In this document: in pieces, positions 11,065 to 22,189 of the stretch
Position numbering within the stretch: the first letter of the stretch is position 1
Layout of the letters: each line of letters begins with the position of its first letter
Assembly (NCBI GenBank): GCA_949752745.1
Contig: OX457024.1
Location: forward strand, 109,050,287-109,114,286
Direction: 5' to 3'
DNA: 64,000 bases
Origin: Protula sp. h YS-2021
Taxonomy: Eukaryota > Annelida > Polychaeta > Sabellida > Serpulidae
Notes under the pieces: generated by a model
Database searches by the model: none
What the model was told of the DNA's origin: nothing
The model's input: only the letters and a program-made list of their open reading frames with translations
Position numbers and translations under genes: made by a program

Positions 11065-12570
11065 GAGTTTTTATAGATTTTAAAAAAGCATTTGATACTA
11101 TAGATCATGGTTTATTGCTGCAAAAGTTAGAATTTTATGGTATTAGAGGTATTGCAAAGAACTGGTTAAATAGCTATCTCTCCCATAGACAACAGTATGT
11201 CCAAACTAAAGAATCTATTTCAAATATGTTGCAAGTTCTGTGTGGGGTTCTCCAAGGTTCCATTTTAGGACCAAAATTATTTATATTAATGATATCATGA
11301 ATGTTTCAAAAGTCTTAAAATTTATACTATTCGCAGATGACACTAACATTTTTTATACAGGCAATCACACTAAGTATATGTGCGAGGTTATAAGTGGTGA
11401 ATTATTAAAATTAAATAGGTGGTTCCATTTGAATAAGCTTTCTTTAAATGTTTCAAAACCAATTTTATTGTATTTGGTCATTGTAAATAAAAAAACAACC
11501 TGATTATCTCCATAGGTAGGGAAAAAATATCCCAGGTTCAGTCAACTTAATTTCTCGGAGTGACTATAGATGAAAAACTAAATTGGAAAGAACAAATTAG
11601 TAAAGTCAGGGCCAAATTAGCTAAGTGTGTTGCAATTATGTATAAATTACGTTATGTGGTCAACGCTGATGCTCTTCTTTTGATATATTGTTCTCTATTT
11701 CTACCATATTTGTCATATTGTGCAGAGATCTGGGAAAACACTTACGCTACAAATACAAAATCTATTTACGGATTGTAGAAACGAGCCGTGAAAATTGTAA
11801 ATGGTGTGGGACAGTATGAACATTCTAATACGGTATTTTATAATTCTTTGCTTCTAAAATTTTATGATATTGTAAAATTCAAAACTCTGATTATTATGTT
11901 CAAGGCATATATATGTGCCCTACCAAATGCAGTCCAACGTTCAAGATTGTAAATAGTGAGCGGGCAACAAGGCAACAGGGAAACTTAATGGTTTTGTATT
12001 CAAGAACTAATCGTAAAAACATTGTATAAGCATTAGAGGAGTTAATCTTTGGAATTCCTTACCCCAAGACCTTAAATATGTACCAAATTTAGCCTCCTTC
12101 AAAACAAAATTGAAAAGGCATTTTATTGCTAGCTATGCACAACTTAATATGTAAACTACTCTACATTAACTACTTTGCCATGCGTTGATAAATCAAATTG
12201 TAAATCTGTACATATGATTACTTATAGCTATCAAATTTCAAAATTCGTGAACTGAATAAACCCACAATTGTGTAATTGTACAGTATGCTAAAAATGCCAA
12301 TCGACGATTGCCTCTGTTCTATATTTCTCAGCTTTTATGTGTTCTTTATTCTCTCATGGTCATTTTATTGTTTATGCTGAAATTACTGTCAATACTGAAG
12401 TGGCTGTATGAAACTTATTCTGAAAAATTGTAAAGGGCAAGCGAGGAGTAAGCTTTTAGCTTTTGCTTGTTCTCTTTCCAAACTGTCAATATATGTTATA
12501 GTTACTTTAGCCATTGTTTTGTACTGTATTATCTTTCATTGTACATTTGGAAATAAACGTTGAAATGAAT
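11065..12570 (+). mobile_element. 5'-truncated LINE with reverse transcriptase, Jockey/Rex-like
   Basis: Frames give GVFIDFKKAFDTIDHGLL, then a VLQGSILGPKLF motif, then LFADDTNIF (the catalytic FADD box), then the thumb-region WKEQISKVRAKLAKC and LFLPYLSYCAEIWENTY. That is the order of non-LTR reverse transcriptase domains 3-7 and the thumb. Frameshifts separate the blocks at about 11,290, 11,505 and 11,780. There is no endonuclease domain. The 3' UTR ends near 12,570 with AATAAACG and a GAAATGAAT-type simple tail. Confidence 0.8.
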
Positions 12571-12575
12571 GAAAT

Positions 12576-12867
12576 GACACTTGAACTCCCAAATACTGCA
12601 GAAGATACAATGGCAAAGTCTTCGAGTTCAGCCTCTGTCCACATTATGAGTCCGGTTGAAGAAGATTCAAGAAATATAATAGCACCTATTGCTTCTCCAA
12701 TGTCTCCAAATACCTACATGGTATGTGATCCGAGAGAATTTATGTCTCAGAACATTAATGATAGTCTAGCTGGTGAATTATATGATAGTGGTTTAGTAGC
12801 TGTTCCGAAGGATGATGGCTTATTGCCACTTTCCACAAAGTACACCAGAAAAAGAGTATGTTCTTGA
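12576..12867 (+). pseudogene. Unrecognised ORF downstream of the LINE
   Basis: Open for about 97 codons immediately after the LINE tail; acidic, Ser-rich, Met-rich. It could be the severed 3' part of the densovirus-like NS gene. Nothing diagnostic is present. From 12,868 to 13,200 I see nothing. Confidence 0.25.
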
Positions 12868-13204
12868 TAGATACAAGCCATACGTACACACCCATACGAA
12901 GTCAGCGTCCATAATACACTAATATACGTGATTTATGAACCTTTCATCAAAAATCAGGTAAAAATGGCTGAGAAATACGGTCCTTAAGTGAAGTTAAATA
13001 ACAGGCAATAGACTGTGGATAAGCTATTGAAAATTGACAAATGCCAATCGGATGTAGTCATTTATGTCGGCCCCTATGTGGAAAAAACATAAAACCGTTA
13101 TCGAGACAAAATGGATTTTCTTTTCGGAATATGTTTCCCGACAACATCAAGACAAAAGCATGTGTAGAGCCAACACAAATTGATGATGAGGAGAAGTTAA
13201 AGGA

Positions 13205-14085
13205 TTAGTTGGTTATATGATTTATTTTGCGACACGACCGATCTTAATCGGGTTACATTGTGTCAAAACATGTCAATAATCAGTAACTAGAGAACAATAT
13301 TACAGAGTTAAATTCAGGTTAGTTGAAATCCGGATATTCTAAAATCATAAGCAGCGACTAGAAATACTGACACAGGTTGATTTCTTTTAAAAATATAACC
13401 TTATCATCGCGGACATTACTTAGGGAAGGCAGTTTATGCCCAACAATAGGATGAAGAGATGGGATATGGGATAAGGAAATGGGAACAGTTAGTTAGTTAG
13501 ATAGATATACGATTTGCTTAACGACACGATCGACCCTTAGCGAGTTACATTGTGTCAAAACATACCAATAATCAGTGACTGGAAGTCAAGGTTACAAATT
13601 AAAATCAATGGCAACTAAAAACCGTGTATATTCTAAAATCTAAAGAAATGCAGCGTCTAGAAATACTGATACGGGTTAATTTCTTTTAAAAAGTGTATAA
13701 TTTTGCTGGGTTCTACTCCAACAAAGAGGTGCCTCAAAAGAGTCAACTCTCTGAAATGAACTGAGCGGGCGTCTTGGAAATTAGAGCAGTCTATTAATAT
13801 ATGTTTCACTCGGAAACGTTCCTGACTTCGGACGGATTCGGATGCGGGTTCGTCTTTCAAAAGATGTATGTATCTCGGATATGTATGTCCTATTCTGGCT
13901 CTGTTAGTTAGTAATATGATTTGTTTAACGACACGGACCACACTATGCAGATTGCGTTGCGTCAATGCATGCCAATAATCAGTGACTAGAAAACAATATT
14001 AACAGTTAAAATATAGGTTAGTTAAAACTGTGTAGATTCTAAAATGAAAAAAATAAACAGTGTCTAGAAATACTGAAATACTCCA
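13205..14085 (-). mobile_element. Three nested LINE 3' tails
   Basis: The block GTTTAACGACACGACCG...GGGTTACATTGTGTCAAAACATG...CAATAATCAGTGACTAG recurs three times (from about 13,225, 13,510 and 13,920), each reading as the 3' UTR of a minus-strand LINE. The middle copy (13,657-13,965) still encodes the LINE C terminus: RARIGHTYPRYIHLLKDEP followed by a CxxC-like VKHILIDCSNF. The same tail recurs at 32.4, 36.0, 39.55, 43.1 and 57.56 kb. Confidence 0.75.
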
Positions 14086-14300
14086 CGGGCGATTAAAAAA
14101 AGTTACTCGCCAAGCTTTCGAGTAAGACTTTCGACGTAATATATTTGGCGAGTTTAGCTCGCCAAAACTCGCCAGTGGCGAGATGATATTTTTCGGTCCC
14201 AAAAGTTTTTCACAAATGCAAGTTTTCAAACCGTTGCAAAATGTACACATGTTTTGTATCAGTACATTGTGCATTATTACCTTCACAATGTTCCTATATT

Positions 14301-14658
14301 AGGACATGATATTTAATGGTCTGGCCCGGGATTCACAAACGCATTAACTTACCCTAAAACTATAAAATTTCCTTAGGGTCCCCTTATATTTCTTTAACCT
14401 AAGGGAATTCTTATTCACCAAAATCACTTAACTTAAAATTTCCCTTAGGAACCCCTTAAACTTAAGAAAAAGTTAAGGGACGTACACACCGCCCTTAAAG
14501 ATTAAGAAGATAGGAAGACATGCAATGCGCTCTGGGCGATAGTGCAAACATTTCACAAAGTTCTATGTCTCGCACCGCCCTTAAAGATTAAGAAGATAGG
14601 AAGACATGCAATGCGCTCTGGGCGACAGTGCAAACATTTCACAAAGTTCTATGTCTCG
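14301..14658. repeat. MITE-like palindromic stretch and 86-bp direct duplication
   Basis: 14,301-14,480 is rich in complementary TTAAG/CTTAA and CCCTTA/TAAGGG blocks, consistent with a small inverted-repeat element. An 86-bp segment (14,487-14,572) is then repeated directly at 14,573-14,658 with a single visible difference. From 14,660 to 14,900 I see nothing coding. Confidence 0.6.
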
Positions 14659-15016
14659 CATTGTTTTTAGAGTGTCAAACACTTTTACCGAACACATTAA
14701 CGACCACAAATATATGCCTAACCGTGATGAATCTCGTGGAATTATGAGGGATGTCTTTACAAAATTCCACCTTTTTGTGATGTGATGTGATTTTTTATTG
14801 ACGGGACGCACATACGGGTACAAAGGCTGCATTCGTACGTCAACAGGAAGAACTATCATTCCCTAAATGTACAGAAGGTGACCGACAGCAAACACTTAAT
14901 ACGGAATGTGGTTGTCAGGTAGAAATTTTTTACTAACCGGTAGAAATTTTCAACTAACCGTTCAGGGCATATTTACTAATGCAAAATACCATGTATCACT
15001 CATCGCCACTGATAAA

Positions 15017-15120
15017 GTTTTTAGCAGCAGAAATGTGTTTAGTTACGCATGCGCCAGTGGACACTACTATGTAATAAAAGGGTACAACATCGATCACTTC
15101 TTCATCATTTTAAAACGAAC
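15017..15120 (+). promoter_or_regulatory. Promoter and 5' leader of the PC4-like gene, E3
   Basis: Closely matches the reverse complement of 58,252-58,375 in E2: the end of an upstream ORF (LVTHAPV), then AATAAAAGGGTACAAC as TATA-like box (about 15,073), then the leader to the ATG at 15,143. Conservation of this non-coding block in two elements supports a promoter role. Confidence 0.5.
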
Positions 15121-15142
15121 CGTCTAGGAGTGAACATTAAAA

Positions 15143-15368
15143 ATGAACTCAGGAGAAATAAATGTGAGTGGGGAAACCAACTTTTACACAAGAAAGTTTA
15201 AACAACAACAACACTTAAAACAATCTGTATTTATACCACCTGGACAAGGTGTGAAAGCGAATAGTGAACCAAGTTTCACGCAAGAAAGTACTACATCACA
15301 AGAACATCTAAAACTTCTCATCCCAATTGGGAATGGAAAAGACGTGAAAGTGTGTCGATACAAGCAAA
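15143..15368 (+). pseudogene. PC4-like protein, truncated (E3)
   Basis: MNSGEI start, low-complexity Gln-rich linker, then LLIPIGNGKDVKVCRYKQK, which is the first two strands of a PC4 (p15 coactivator, ssDNA-binding) domain. The homologue in E2 continues further into the domain; here the frame runs into unrelated sequence at about 15,369. Probably inactive. Confidence 0.55.
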
Positions 15369-15735
15369 AGAAAATAACATTCTTTTTAAAGAAACTTAAG
15401 GAACACTTGTAGGCACGGGTTAGATAATTTGTAGGAACTATAGCCATTCTTAAATTCTGAATTTTATTCCCTTCGAAAATTAAAATATATGTAGCATTCA
15501 AAACTGAAAAAAATGCATTGAAGCTACCAATTATTAATCTGTGTATTAACGTTTGTTTTCTAACCTCATTTGTATGTAAAATGTTAATCTTAGTTTAAAA
15601 ATAATCAACAACGTCACACTAAATTATTTAGGCATTATTAATTAAAAAACAGTTAAAAAAACAGTACTGTAGACAGTACTGTAAACTTTTGAACTGAAAA
15701 TAACATTCTTTTTACAGAAACTTAAGGAACATATA
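15369..15735. repeat. Direct repeats flanking 290 bp
   Basis: A 37-bp sequence (AAAATAACATTCTTTTTA..., 15,370-15,408) recurs with two or three differences at 15,698-15,736. The first copy sits exactly where the PC4-like gene is cut, so the intervening sequence may be an insertion or a local duplication. From 15,740 to 16,190 I see nothing I can name. Confidence 0.5.
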
Positions 15736-16197
15736 TAGTCAACTATTTTGTGGTGTAGAAATACCTACTCAATACTTTAAGAAAGTATTCCAATAATAAA
15801 CCAGAGCATTATATGGTATAAAATAATCCAATTACAGAACCAAAAAGCTAAAGAGATTTACTTAATTTTAGGACAAGCTTTGTCTTACCAAATCAAATTC
15901 GAAAAGTTAACTTGAACTGATTTTCATATGTACGCTTTTACATGCTTTATCACCTGTAAGGTACGCTTACACATAATGATATGACACCTTTCTATTTCTG
16001 ACCAGAAAGAGAAATACCCTGGAGGCATTCACGAAACAGAATGTTCTAATTGGAAACGATTTTGTGAAACTGATACAACAGTCTACTCTGCCTGATAAGA
16101 ATAGCAATGCTTGTATAATTTATAGCGTAAAACGATTCTTTCATCCTACATTCTCTGAAGTAAAGTTTTGTATTTCATTTAATATTCAAATGGTCAT

Positions 16198-16810
16198 CAG
16201 AAATCCGTATTGTCATGTTGCAAACGAAATGCCTGTAGAGGGACTATGTTTTGAAAATCAAACAAGAAGTATGTCGAATACTAACCCTTTGTCGGAAAAT
16301 CCTTATCTCGCATTCAGAAACCATGCAAACAGCAGAGCTATTGGACACTTCTATGCAGAAGAACCCGGTTATGCGGAAAATTTGAGCTTGAGAAGTCGAA
16401 ATTATGGAGAAAGACCGGGCTATTGTGGCTCAATTAACTTTGATTCTCAAAGCAGAATCAGTCAATCTGAGCAAATAGTTTCTCAACGCTAAAAGACCAC
16501 AAATTGCTCTGTATGGAGACAGACGTGGATTGCTGGAAGACAGAAGAGAAAATCTATTTTGTCAATTTGATTCTAAACAGAGAATCAAGGCGCCCATCTT
16601 CAACGGAAAATACAACGAATGGCCGTATTTCAAACGCCTATTTCTTGAAGCAGCGACTCTCAATCGATGGAATGAACAAGAGAGAAGTACTATGTGCTCT
16701 CTAATTTTCATTATATCGATGGAACGGCAGTTAACTCTGATCACCTTCAACCAACTCCTCACCATAATGGGGCAAAGATTTGGTAAAAACAACAATGCTC
16801 ACCACTTTTA
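16198..16810 (+). pseudogene. gag: Ty3/gypsy-like gag fragment
   Basis: The frame from 16,530 reads IKAPIFNGKYNEWPYFKRLF then LNRWNEQERSTMCSLIF, the pattern of the gypsy gag N-terminal domain (P-x-F-x-G...W..F...F). A preceding Asn/Ser-rich ORF (16,190-16,492) may be its N terminus. Stops and a frameshift at about 16,495 interrupt it, and no LTR or pol is adjacent. Confidence 0.5.
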
Positions 16811-17029
16811 ATCTGTTTGAAAACTAAAGTCTGGAAACTTGACTTGAGGGATGAAAAAATATCTTGGAATTGTCTTTCCAACAGCTTCCCAATGCTTATG
16901 CAAATTATTCATTTGGAAAATACAATCTGATTTAAAAGCAGGAAGCTTTGAAAACACGTAGTTAACATAGCTCACTTTGGAGACATCATCCATGCTCTCT
17001 GCACATCGGTGAAGAAGCAATATAGACAT
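16808..17029 (-). CDS. Small accessory protein, HRCAE family (E3 copy)
   Basis: 73 codons, sharing LLHRCAESMDDVSKVSYV, FSKLPAF and NLHKHWEAVGKTIP with the ORF at 27,786-27,980 in E1. Unknown function; Trp- and His-rich, no membrane segment. Two divergent copies in two virus-like elements suggest a real accessory gene. It may be a fragment of a longer protein. Confidence 0.45.
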   Translation of the reverse strand: MSILLLHRCAESMDDVSKVSYVNYVFSKLPAFKSDCIFQMNNLHKHWEAVGKTIPRYFFIPQVKFPDFSFQTD

Positions 17030-17199
17030 TGTAAATGATGAAAGTTAACATATTTGTAGGTTTGGATAGGAAGACTATTTATAGATGACGTCCTACTGAA
17101 CGTTTTAGTGGAAGAATGGTTCAAATCGGCGAAGTAGTTTTAAAGTTATTGAAGTTAGCCATATGACAAGATGTTGGGAAGGGGGGGGGGGGGGTTTAG

Positions 17200-17625
17200 A
17201 GGTAAAAGAAACAAAAATATTCAAAATTGTCTTAAGCATAAAAATATACAATAATCTCAAAATGGTGGGGGCATGGGGTCAGTGGTAAAAAAAAACAAAA
17301 ATGTTCAGAATTGTCTGAAACGTGTAAATATGCAAAATCCGAAATTCACCCCGGGGGGTTAGTCCAAAAAACAAAAATGTTTAGAATTGTCTGAAACGTG
17401 TAAATATACAAAATCTGAAATTCACCCCCGGGGATTGGTCCAAAAAACAAAAATGTTCATAATTGTCTGAAACGTGTAAATATCAAAAAATTTGAAATTA
17501 GCCCATCCGGGGCGGGGGGGGGGGGAGGGTGGAGAAGGGTCGGTCCAAAAACCAAAAATGTTCACAATGGTCTGAAACGTGTAAATATGCAAAAATCTGA
17601 AATTCACTTCAGGGGGGGGGGGTAA
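17200..17625 (+). repeat. Minisatellite, ~80-bp units, with G runs
   Basis: About five copies of CAAAAATGTTCAGAATTGTC...GAAACGTGTAAATA... separated by CCCCGGGG-type G/C runs of variable length. A related block with ACCCACCCAACATACTATCATG follows at 17,650-17,740 and again at 19,862-20,080. Confidence 0.8.
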
Positions 17626-17936
17626 GCTGGGTGGATGGGCGGGTGATCGAACCTACCCAATATACTATCATGCTGTATGTATGTTTAGAGAAATTTTACA
17701 AAATTTTGCTCTCCGGGTGGAGGGGAGAGGGGTGATTCATGGCCATTTTCTAACACTGCCACCTCAAGCAGTAAGACACTGCCTCAGAAAAAACAAAAAT
17801 AGCCAGACACCGCTGTCTACGATGACGCAGTCTGATTACGTTGACTATAGATGACGCAACACTGCTGATGACAATTACAGGCTGCCGAACGCCATCTTGA
17901 ATGTAGCATTTCAGACGGTAAACAAAAAAATCTAAA

Positions 17937-18397
17937 ATGGAACATAAAAATGAATTCTTCACACCTGAAAGACTGAGACAACATCTCATTTCTGAAAGAG
18001 ATATCTCTGTAATCGAGGAAATCTTCAGCGATTATGAGATGTTTCGGCTATAGAGGTTGAAGGAAAGGCTGCAAGACGCACAGCAACACCATCGCTTTCA
18101 GATGGCTCGCTTTCAACAGCCAGCCCCTGCCGCCAAGCCAGACCCCGCCGCCAAGTCAGCTACAGTCAGCCGACCGCCGCCAGCTGGCCCCACCATAATA
18201 TTGCAAGATCCTGATAACAGCCAGATGGACGAAATTATGCAAATTTTAAACAGCTTTAATTTTGGATCCACCAACTCCTGTACCATGTGTAAAACCATTC
18301 TGCCTACCAATGTGGGTATAGAGCAGCATGTTTTGCACTGTACAATTTACATCAACGGTGGCCGCCATTGCAAAGAACAGGCGGAAGTGCTCTTGTA
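17937..18397 (+). pseudogene. C2HC zinc-finger accessory gene (E3 copy)
   Basis: Begins MEHKNEFFTPERL, continues ISERDISVIEEIFSDYEMF and, after one in-frame TAG (18,052), RLKERLQDAQQHHRF; then a Pro/Ala-rich linker and C-terminal CTMC-x8-GIEQHVLHC, a C2HC knuckle. The N terminus matches the 29,737 gene (FFTEERL...DY.AF...HRF) and the zinc knuckle sits at the equivalent place, so the two are paralogues. The product is probably a nuclear zinc-binding protein; function unknown. One nonsense codon disables this copy. Confidence 0.6.
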
Positions 18398-18461
18398 AAG
18401 CTGCTCAGTGGAATGTGCCAGAGTGTGGAGACAACCAACACAGTGGGGAGCGTGGGCTCCT

Positions 18462-18480
18462 GGCCGTCCTTAGGGCGGTC
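18462..18480 (+). terminator. Histone-like 3' stem-loop (E3 C2HC gene)
   Basis: GGCCGTCCTTAGGGCGGTC folds into up to 8 bp (two G-U pairs), followed by ACCACA and, 13 nt after the stem, AATAAGCAAAC (18,494). Located about 65 nt beyond the stop. Same layout as five other loci in the window. Confidence 0.6.
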
Positions 18481-18863
18481 ACCACATCTTGTGAATAAGC
18501 AAACAAAACCTGTCTTGGTGTGTGCGTGCGTGTGTGCGTGGGGGAGATTATAATAAACTTACCTTCCAACATCACTCATAATACACTTTTATGTGTCTTA
18601 AACTCATGCAGCTTTTTTATTGTAAAACCTCACAAGCCCCTGTCTCAATAAATATTTTCTCCGTTTCGAAACGTTTTCCCTTTTTTAACAGTCTAGCGGA
18701 AGTAACTTATTCCATCTCAAATCACGAAAACAAATGCATAAATGACGTTTCGTTTACGCACACTCTCTTGTGAATGACGTTTCGTTTACATACTCTGCTC
18801 AACACAGTTATAACTCAGTGATCTGTCCCGGGAAAAAAATCACGTGACTTATGACGTCATCAC

Positions 18864-19346
18864 GTGATGTTTCACAGAGGTATACCAGAATACACTGGAG
18901 ACCGGTTAGATCCTAAAATAACCAATCTCTTGGTGACTGATGACTTAATGACACAGTGCCATAGCGATAAACGTTTGCTTAGCGTGGCTAGCAGTCATAA
19001 TAACTTAAGCATTCTGTTTATTGTACATAATATGTTACACCAAGGTAAATAAATGCGAAATATTAGTTTAAGTTCCAATTATACTATTTCGTTTAAGAAT
19101 AAAACATATAATCAACAAATTACAACACTAGCGCGTCAAATGTATCCAGGCAAATTAAAATTCTGGATTAAAGCTTTTCAAGACGCTACAAGCAAACCTT
19201 TTGGGTATTTTCTTATTGACTTAAAGCAAAAAAAAAACAAAAAAACAAAAAAAAAAACAGAAGAGCACCTTCGTATTCGTACTGGTATTTTACCGCATGA
19301 CATATCTTTCGTTTATGTAAATAAGACTCTGTTTATAGCACAGTAG
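18864..19346 (+). pseudogene. Packaging ATPase relic (E3)
   Basis: Middle and C-terminal thirds of the A32/FtsK-like ATPase: Walker B-region ITNLLVTDDLMTQCHSDKR (18,912 on), a stop at 19,050, then MRNISLSSNYTISFKNK...TLARQMYPGK...FGYFLIDLK. A polyA expansion (AAAAAAAAAC repeats, 19,228-19,258) is inserted. The N terminus with Walker A is missing. Confidence 0.75.
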
Positions 19347-19378
19347 TCATTTCCAGCATTTACATTCAGTGGAGCAAC

Positions 19379-19700
19379 ATGTCAAAGCGTCTAAAATCTA
19401 ATCAACAATTCCTTTATTTGCTTGCACGCAGACGTAAAGCTTTACTTAAGGAGAATTAGCCAGTATATTTGAAATTTGTCTCAACATTTTAAAAGGGCAC
19501 ATACCATTAAATCCACCAGCTTATCAAAACCTGAAACGCCATAAACACTTGTTGAGAACACTGAATAACAAAAAAGCATCTCTAAAACATAAAAAGAAGC
19601 TAATTAGTCAAAAAGGTGGTTTTATTGGAATCTTAGCAACCTTTTCCCTACCCCTGTTAGCACAGCTTATACGGCGATTAAACACACATAGAAAATGGTG
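19379..19700 (+). pseudogene. pX-like basic protein relic (E3)
   Basis: Starts MSKRLKSNQQFLYLLARRRK (ATG 19,379), breaks at about 19,445, and resumes with IFEICLNILKGHIPLNP, then the C-terminal QKGGFIGIL and a hydrophobic segment. Equivalent to 24,085-24,411 and 57,006-57,245. Confidence 0.65.
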
Positions 19701-19840
19701 TTGATTCCAGAATCTGAATATTATATTTTGTTAGAACTAAAAAAGTCTCAGAAGGAGAGTGATTTAGAAAGTAAAATAAAAAATGTATTGAAAGGTGAAC
19801 GGGATTATCAAGCTACTAAAAATGACACAGTTTTTATATT
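19694..19840 (+). pseudogene. Conserved structural-region ORF, 5' fragment (E3)
   Basis: MVLIPESEYYILLELKKSQK and about 30 more codons match the N termini of the E1 and E2 versions, then similarity ends at about 19,840 just before a G-rich minisatellite. Confidence 0.65.
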
Positions 19841-19861
19841 ACTTTGAGGAGCAATGCAAGC

Positions 19862-20090
19862 AATGGTATACAGCAAAAATCTGAAAATGGCCCCCGGGGG
19901 GGGGGGGGAAGTTCCGACCCACCCAACATACTATCATGTTATTTGTATGCTGAGATAGATTTTGCTAAATTTTGCTCTCCTCGGGAAGGAGAGGGGGTGG
20001 GGGGAGGTCCGACCCACCCCACATACTATTATGTTATATGTATGCTCAGATAAATTTTGCTCTCCTGGGGGGGGGGGGAGATTTGCAAGT
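19862..20090 (+). repeat. G-rich minisatellite, ~95-bp units
   Basis: Two and a half copies of a unit with a long G run, CCGACCCACCC, a CATACTATYATG core and TTTTGCTCTCC. Related to 17,650-17,740. Confidence 0.7.
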
Positions 20091-20157
20091 AAGACACCGC
20101 CGCCCCTACAAGTCAGACACCGTAGTCTGATTACTGTTGTACTCCATTAATTAAATA

Positions 20158-20890
20158 TTGCTTGCTCCATTTCTGTGCATAGTCTTAACAACAATGGTGA
20201 AGGCATCCGAATGTATATACTCGGCTCTATCCCATGGTGCTATCACATGGGACACTTTTCACTTAAATATGTCTCACACTGCCCAGCCCATTCAGGATAT
20301 TCGTCTCTTTCTTGTCTACATGGTGATGCCGTACCAAAAACGATGTGAAAAGGGAAGGCGTGCCGGTATTCTCCTTTCTCTGTGTGCTTTAATCGCTCTT
20401 TTAATTATCTCCAGCTACCCTTAGACGCTTAAATACCAATGCCTATTATTTACAAGTCCTTCTGCAGTCCGTGGTCGGATCACTGACTTTCATGCGTGGG
20501 GTTTACTAAGATGCATCCTGACATGTTAGCAACCGTGAACGGCATGACCAATTCTTACTTTTACCTATACAACCTAGGGGTAATAAAAAACTGCGTTATA
20601 ACTGCGTTTACAAGCTTAAATTTCTCAATAATGCTGATTGTTGCGGTGTCCTCAATTCATGGGCGCCAACAGTTATCGGCAAAGCACTTACGCTCCACAT
20701 ATTCCATGGCACATATTCCATGACAGAGTTCTCTAAGAGCATCTGTTTAGAGTGCACACTCCTACATAGACCATGATCTGGGTATGGCCTGTCACTGGTT
20801 CTTATGGATGTGGTTCGCTGCATTTGGCATGTTGGCAACTGTGATTGGCCTACTACAAACACTTACTTACACCAGAGAAGCAGCTACAAA
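20158..20890 (+). other. Region with short hydrophobic ORFs, identity unknown
   Basis: The ORF 20,158-20,424 ends in a transmembrane-like run (ILLSLCALIALLIIS); another (20,496-20,723) has a hydrophobic stretch. They could be exons or relics of a membrane protein. I found no family signature and cannot call a gene. Confidence 0.2.
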
Positions 20891-20987
20891 ATGATAAATA
20901 TCCCTCCCATTAGATAGAGGATAAATAATTACGAAGCTGGAATTTTAGATTCCATTATTGATACTAAGATGATGATAAGGAGATAAA

Positions 20988-21140
<153 letters not shown>

Positions 21141-21184
21141 GAAAACAACACATAGTGTATGATATTCTGTACAAAAAAATATCA

Positions 21185-21185
<1 letters not shown>

Positions 21186-21226
<41 letters not shown>
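21186..21226. repeat. (ATCT)n microsatellite
   Basis: About ten CTAT/ATCT repeats, running into TTGATTGATTGATTGGTTTAACGACA, which resembles the extreme 3' end of the LINE tails elsewhere in the window. Confidence 0.9.
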
Positions 21227-22181
21227 GATTGATTGATTGGTTTAACGACAATGACAATACGATTTGGTAATTGACCCAAAAAGATGTTGTCTTTCACAAA
21301 AGACCGAAATCCTGCCGGAATGACCAAGACTTTACGTTCTTTTCTAGTGATGATGATCTTGGCAGGACTTTTCAGCAATGCGTCTGTATGCCCTAACTGA
21401 ATGCCTGGACTCACCCTCACTTTGTGAATAGTTAAAAATGCCTCTTTCACTTCTACCTTATAGGTGTTATCTGCAGCCATCAATACATAATCATCTTTCT
21501 GTCTATGGAAACGCAATTTCAAACTGATGCCATTAGGAAGATAACGATCCTGCTCAAACAAATCTATCCTTAAACCACCTGCCGGCATAAACTCACGACT
21601 GAGACGTGTATGCAAATAACGATTGTGTAAGCCATTGTTTCCCAGCTCTGCTAAGTCACCACCGTCGGCATTGACATGAAACCCGGACACATATCGTTCA
21701 TGATAAGGTCTTTTCACCTCATAACTATTCATTGACCCAGCAGTATCCTTGTACATGAGACGCATAGAGCGCTCAGAATGGAGACTTTCTTCCGAATCAT
21801 GGATGAGATGAGAGATAATGCTGGCATACCCATGAGTATTGTTACTATGAGATACCAACCGATCATTCAGAAACAATTCAATATTAGACCATAACCCATT
21901 AAACACATCATTGATGCAAGAGACCTTATCCTCTGGGCCACACGCTGATCCATCAGCCTTTACAATGCGGCATACAATATGAAGTTTGCTGTTCTTTAAA
22001 TCCAGATATTCTTCTGTACTCGCAGGATGTAGAATTCTATGGGAGCACCCTCTCTAATGGTAGTCAGTGGTTGATAGTCGACATTATAACTTTTCTCTAC
22101 AGCAGTTTGCGTCAGTGGTACGTGAAACCATTCCAATGGAGAAAGACTGCATTCGCACGAATGATTATGAATGAGAGACAT
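21211..22181 (-). pseudogene. MCP: Major capsid protein (double jelly-roll), broken and truncated (E1)
   Basis: Starts at ATG 22,181 (MSLIHNHSCECS...PLEWFHVPLTQT), the conserved opening of Maverick/adintovirus capsid proteins. A one-base change near 22,037 shifts the frame. The second block (21,906-21,211) has LFLNDRLVS, YKDTAGSMNSYE, LRIDLFEQDRYLPNG and VFLGH-like VRVSPGIQLGHTDALL, all typical of the family. The C-terminal jelly-roll is lost: the frame runs into GATT-type repeat at 21,230. Trimers of this protein would form the icosahedral shell. Confidence 0.85.
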
Positions 22182-22189
22182 GATTTTTT

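Larger units (their letters stand above)
7924..12867. mobile_element. Ambisense densovirus-like endogenous element
   Basis: Capsid-like ORFs read leftward (7924-9528) and an NS1-like gene reads rightward from about 9790, so the two diverge from a central AT-rich segment (9540-9780), as in ambisense densoviruses. All frames are broken. The NS side is interrupted by a LINE at about 11,065-12,570. No inverted terminal repeats were seen. A parvoviral origin rests mainly on the NS1 helicase motif. Confidence 0.6.
15000..19840 (+). mobile_element. E3: Maverick/adintovirus-like remnant, plus orientation
   Basis: In order: a PC4-like gene start (15,143), a C2HC zinc-finger gene (17.9 kb), packaging ATPase fragments (18.86 kb), the pX-like gene (19.38 kb) and the start of the conserved structural-region ORF (19.69 kb). 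This is the gene order of E1 and E2 in mirror image. A gag fragment and minisatellites interrupt it. No terminal repeats were found. The part after 19.84 kb (penton, capsid) is missing. Confidence 0.7.
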
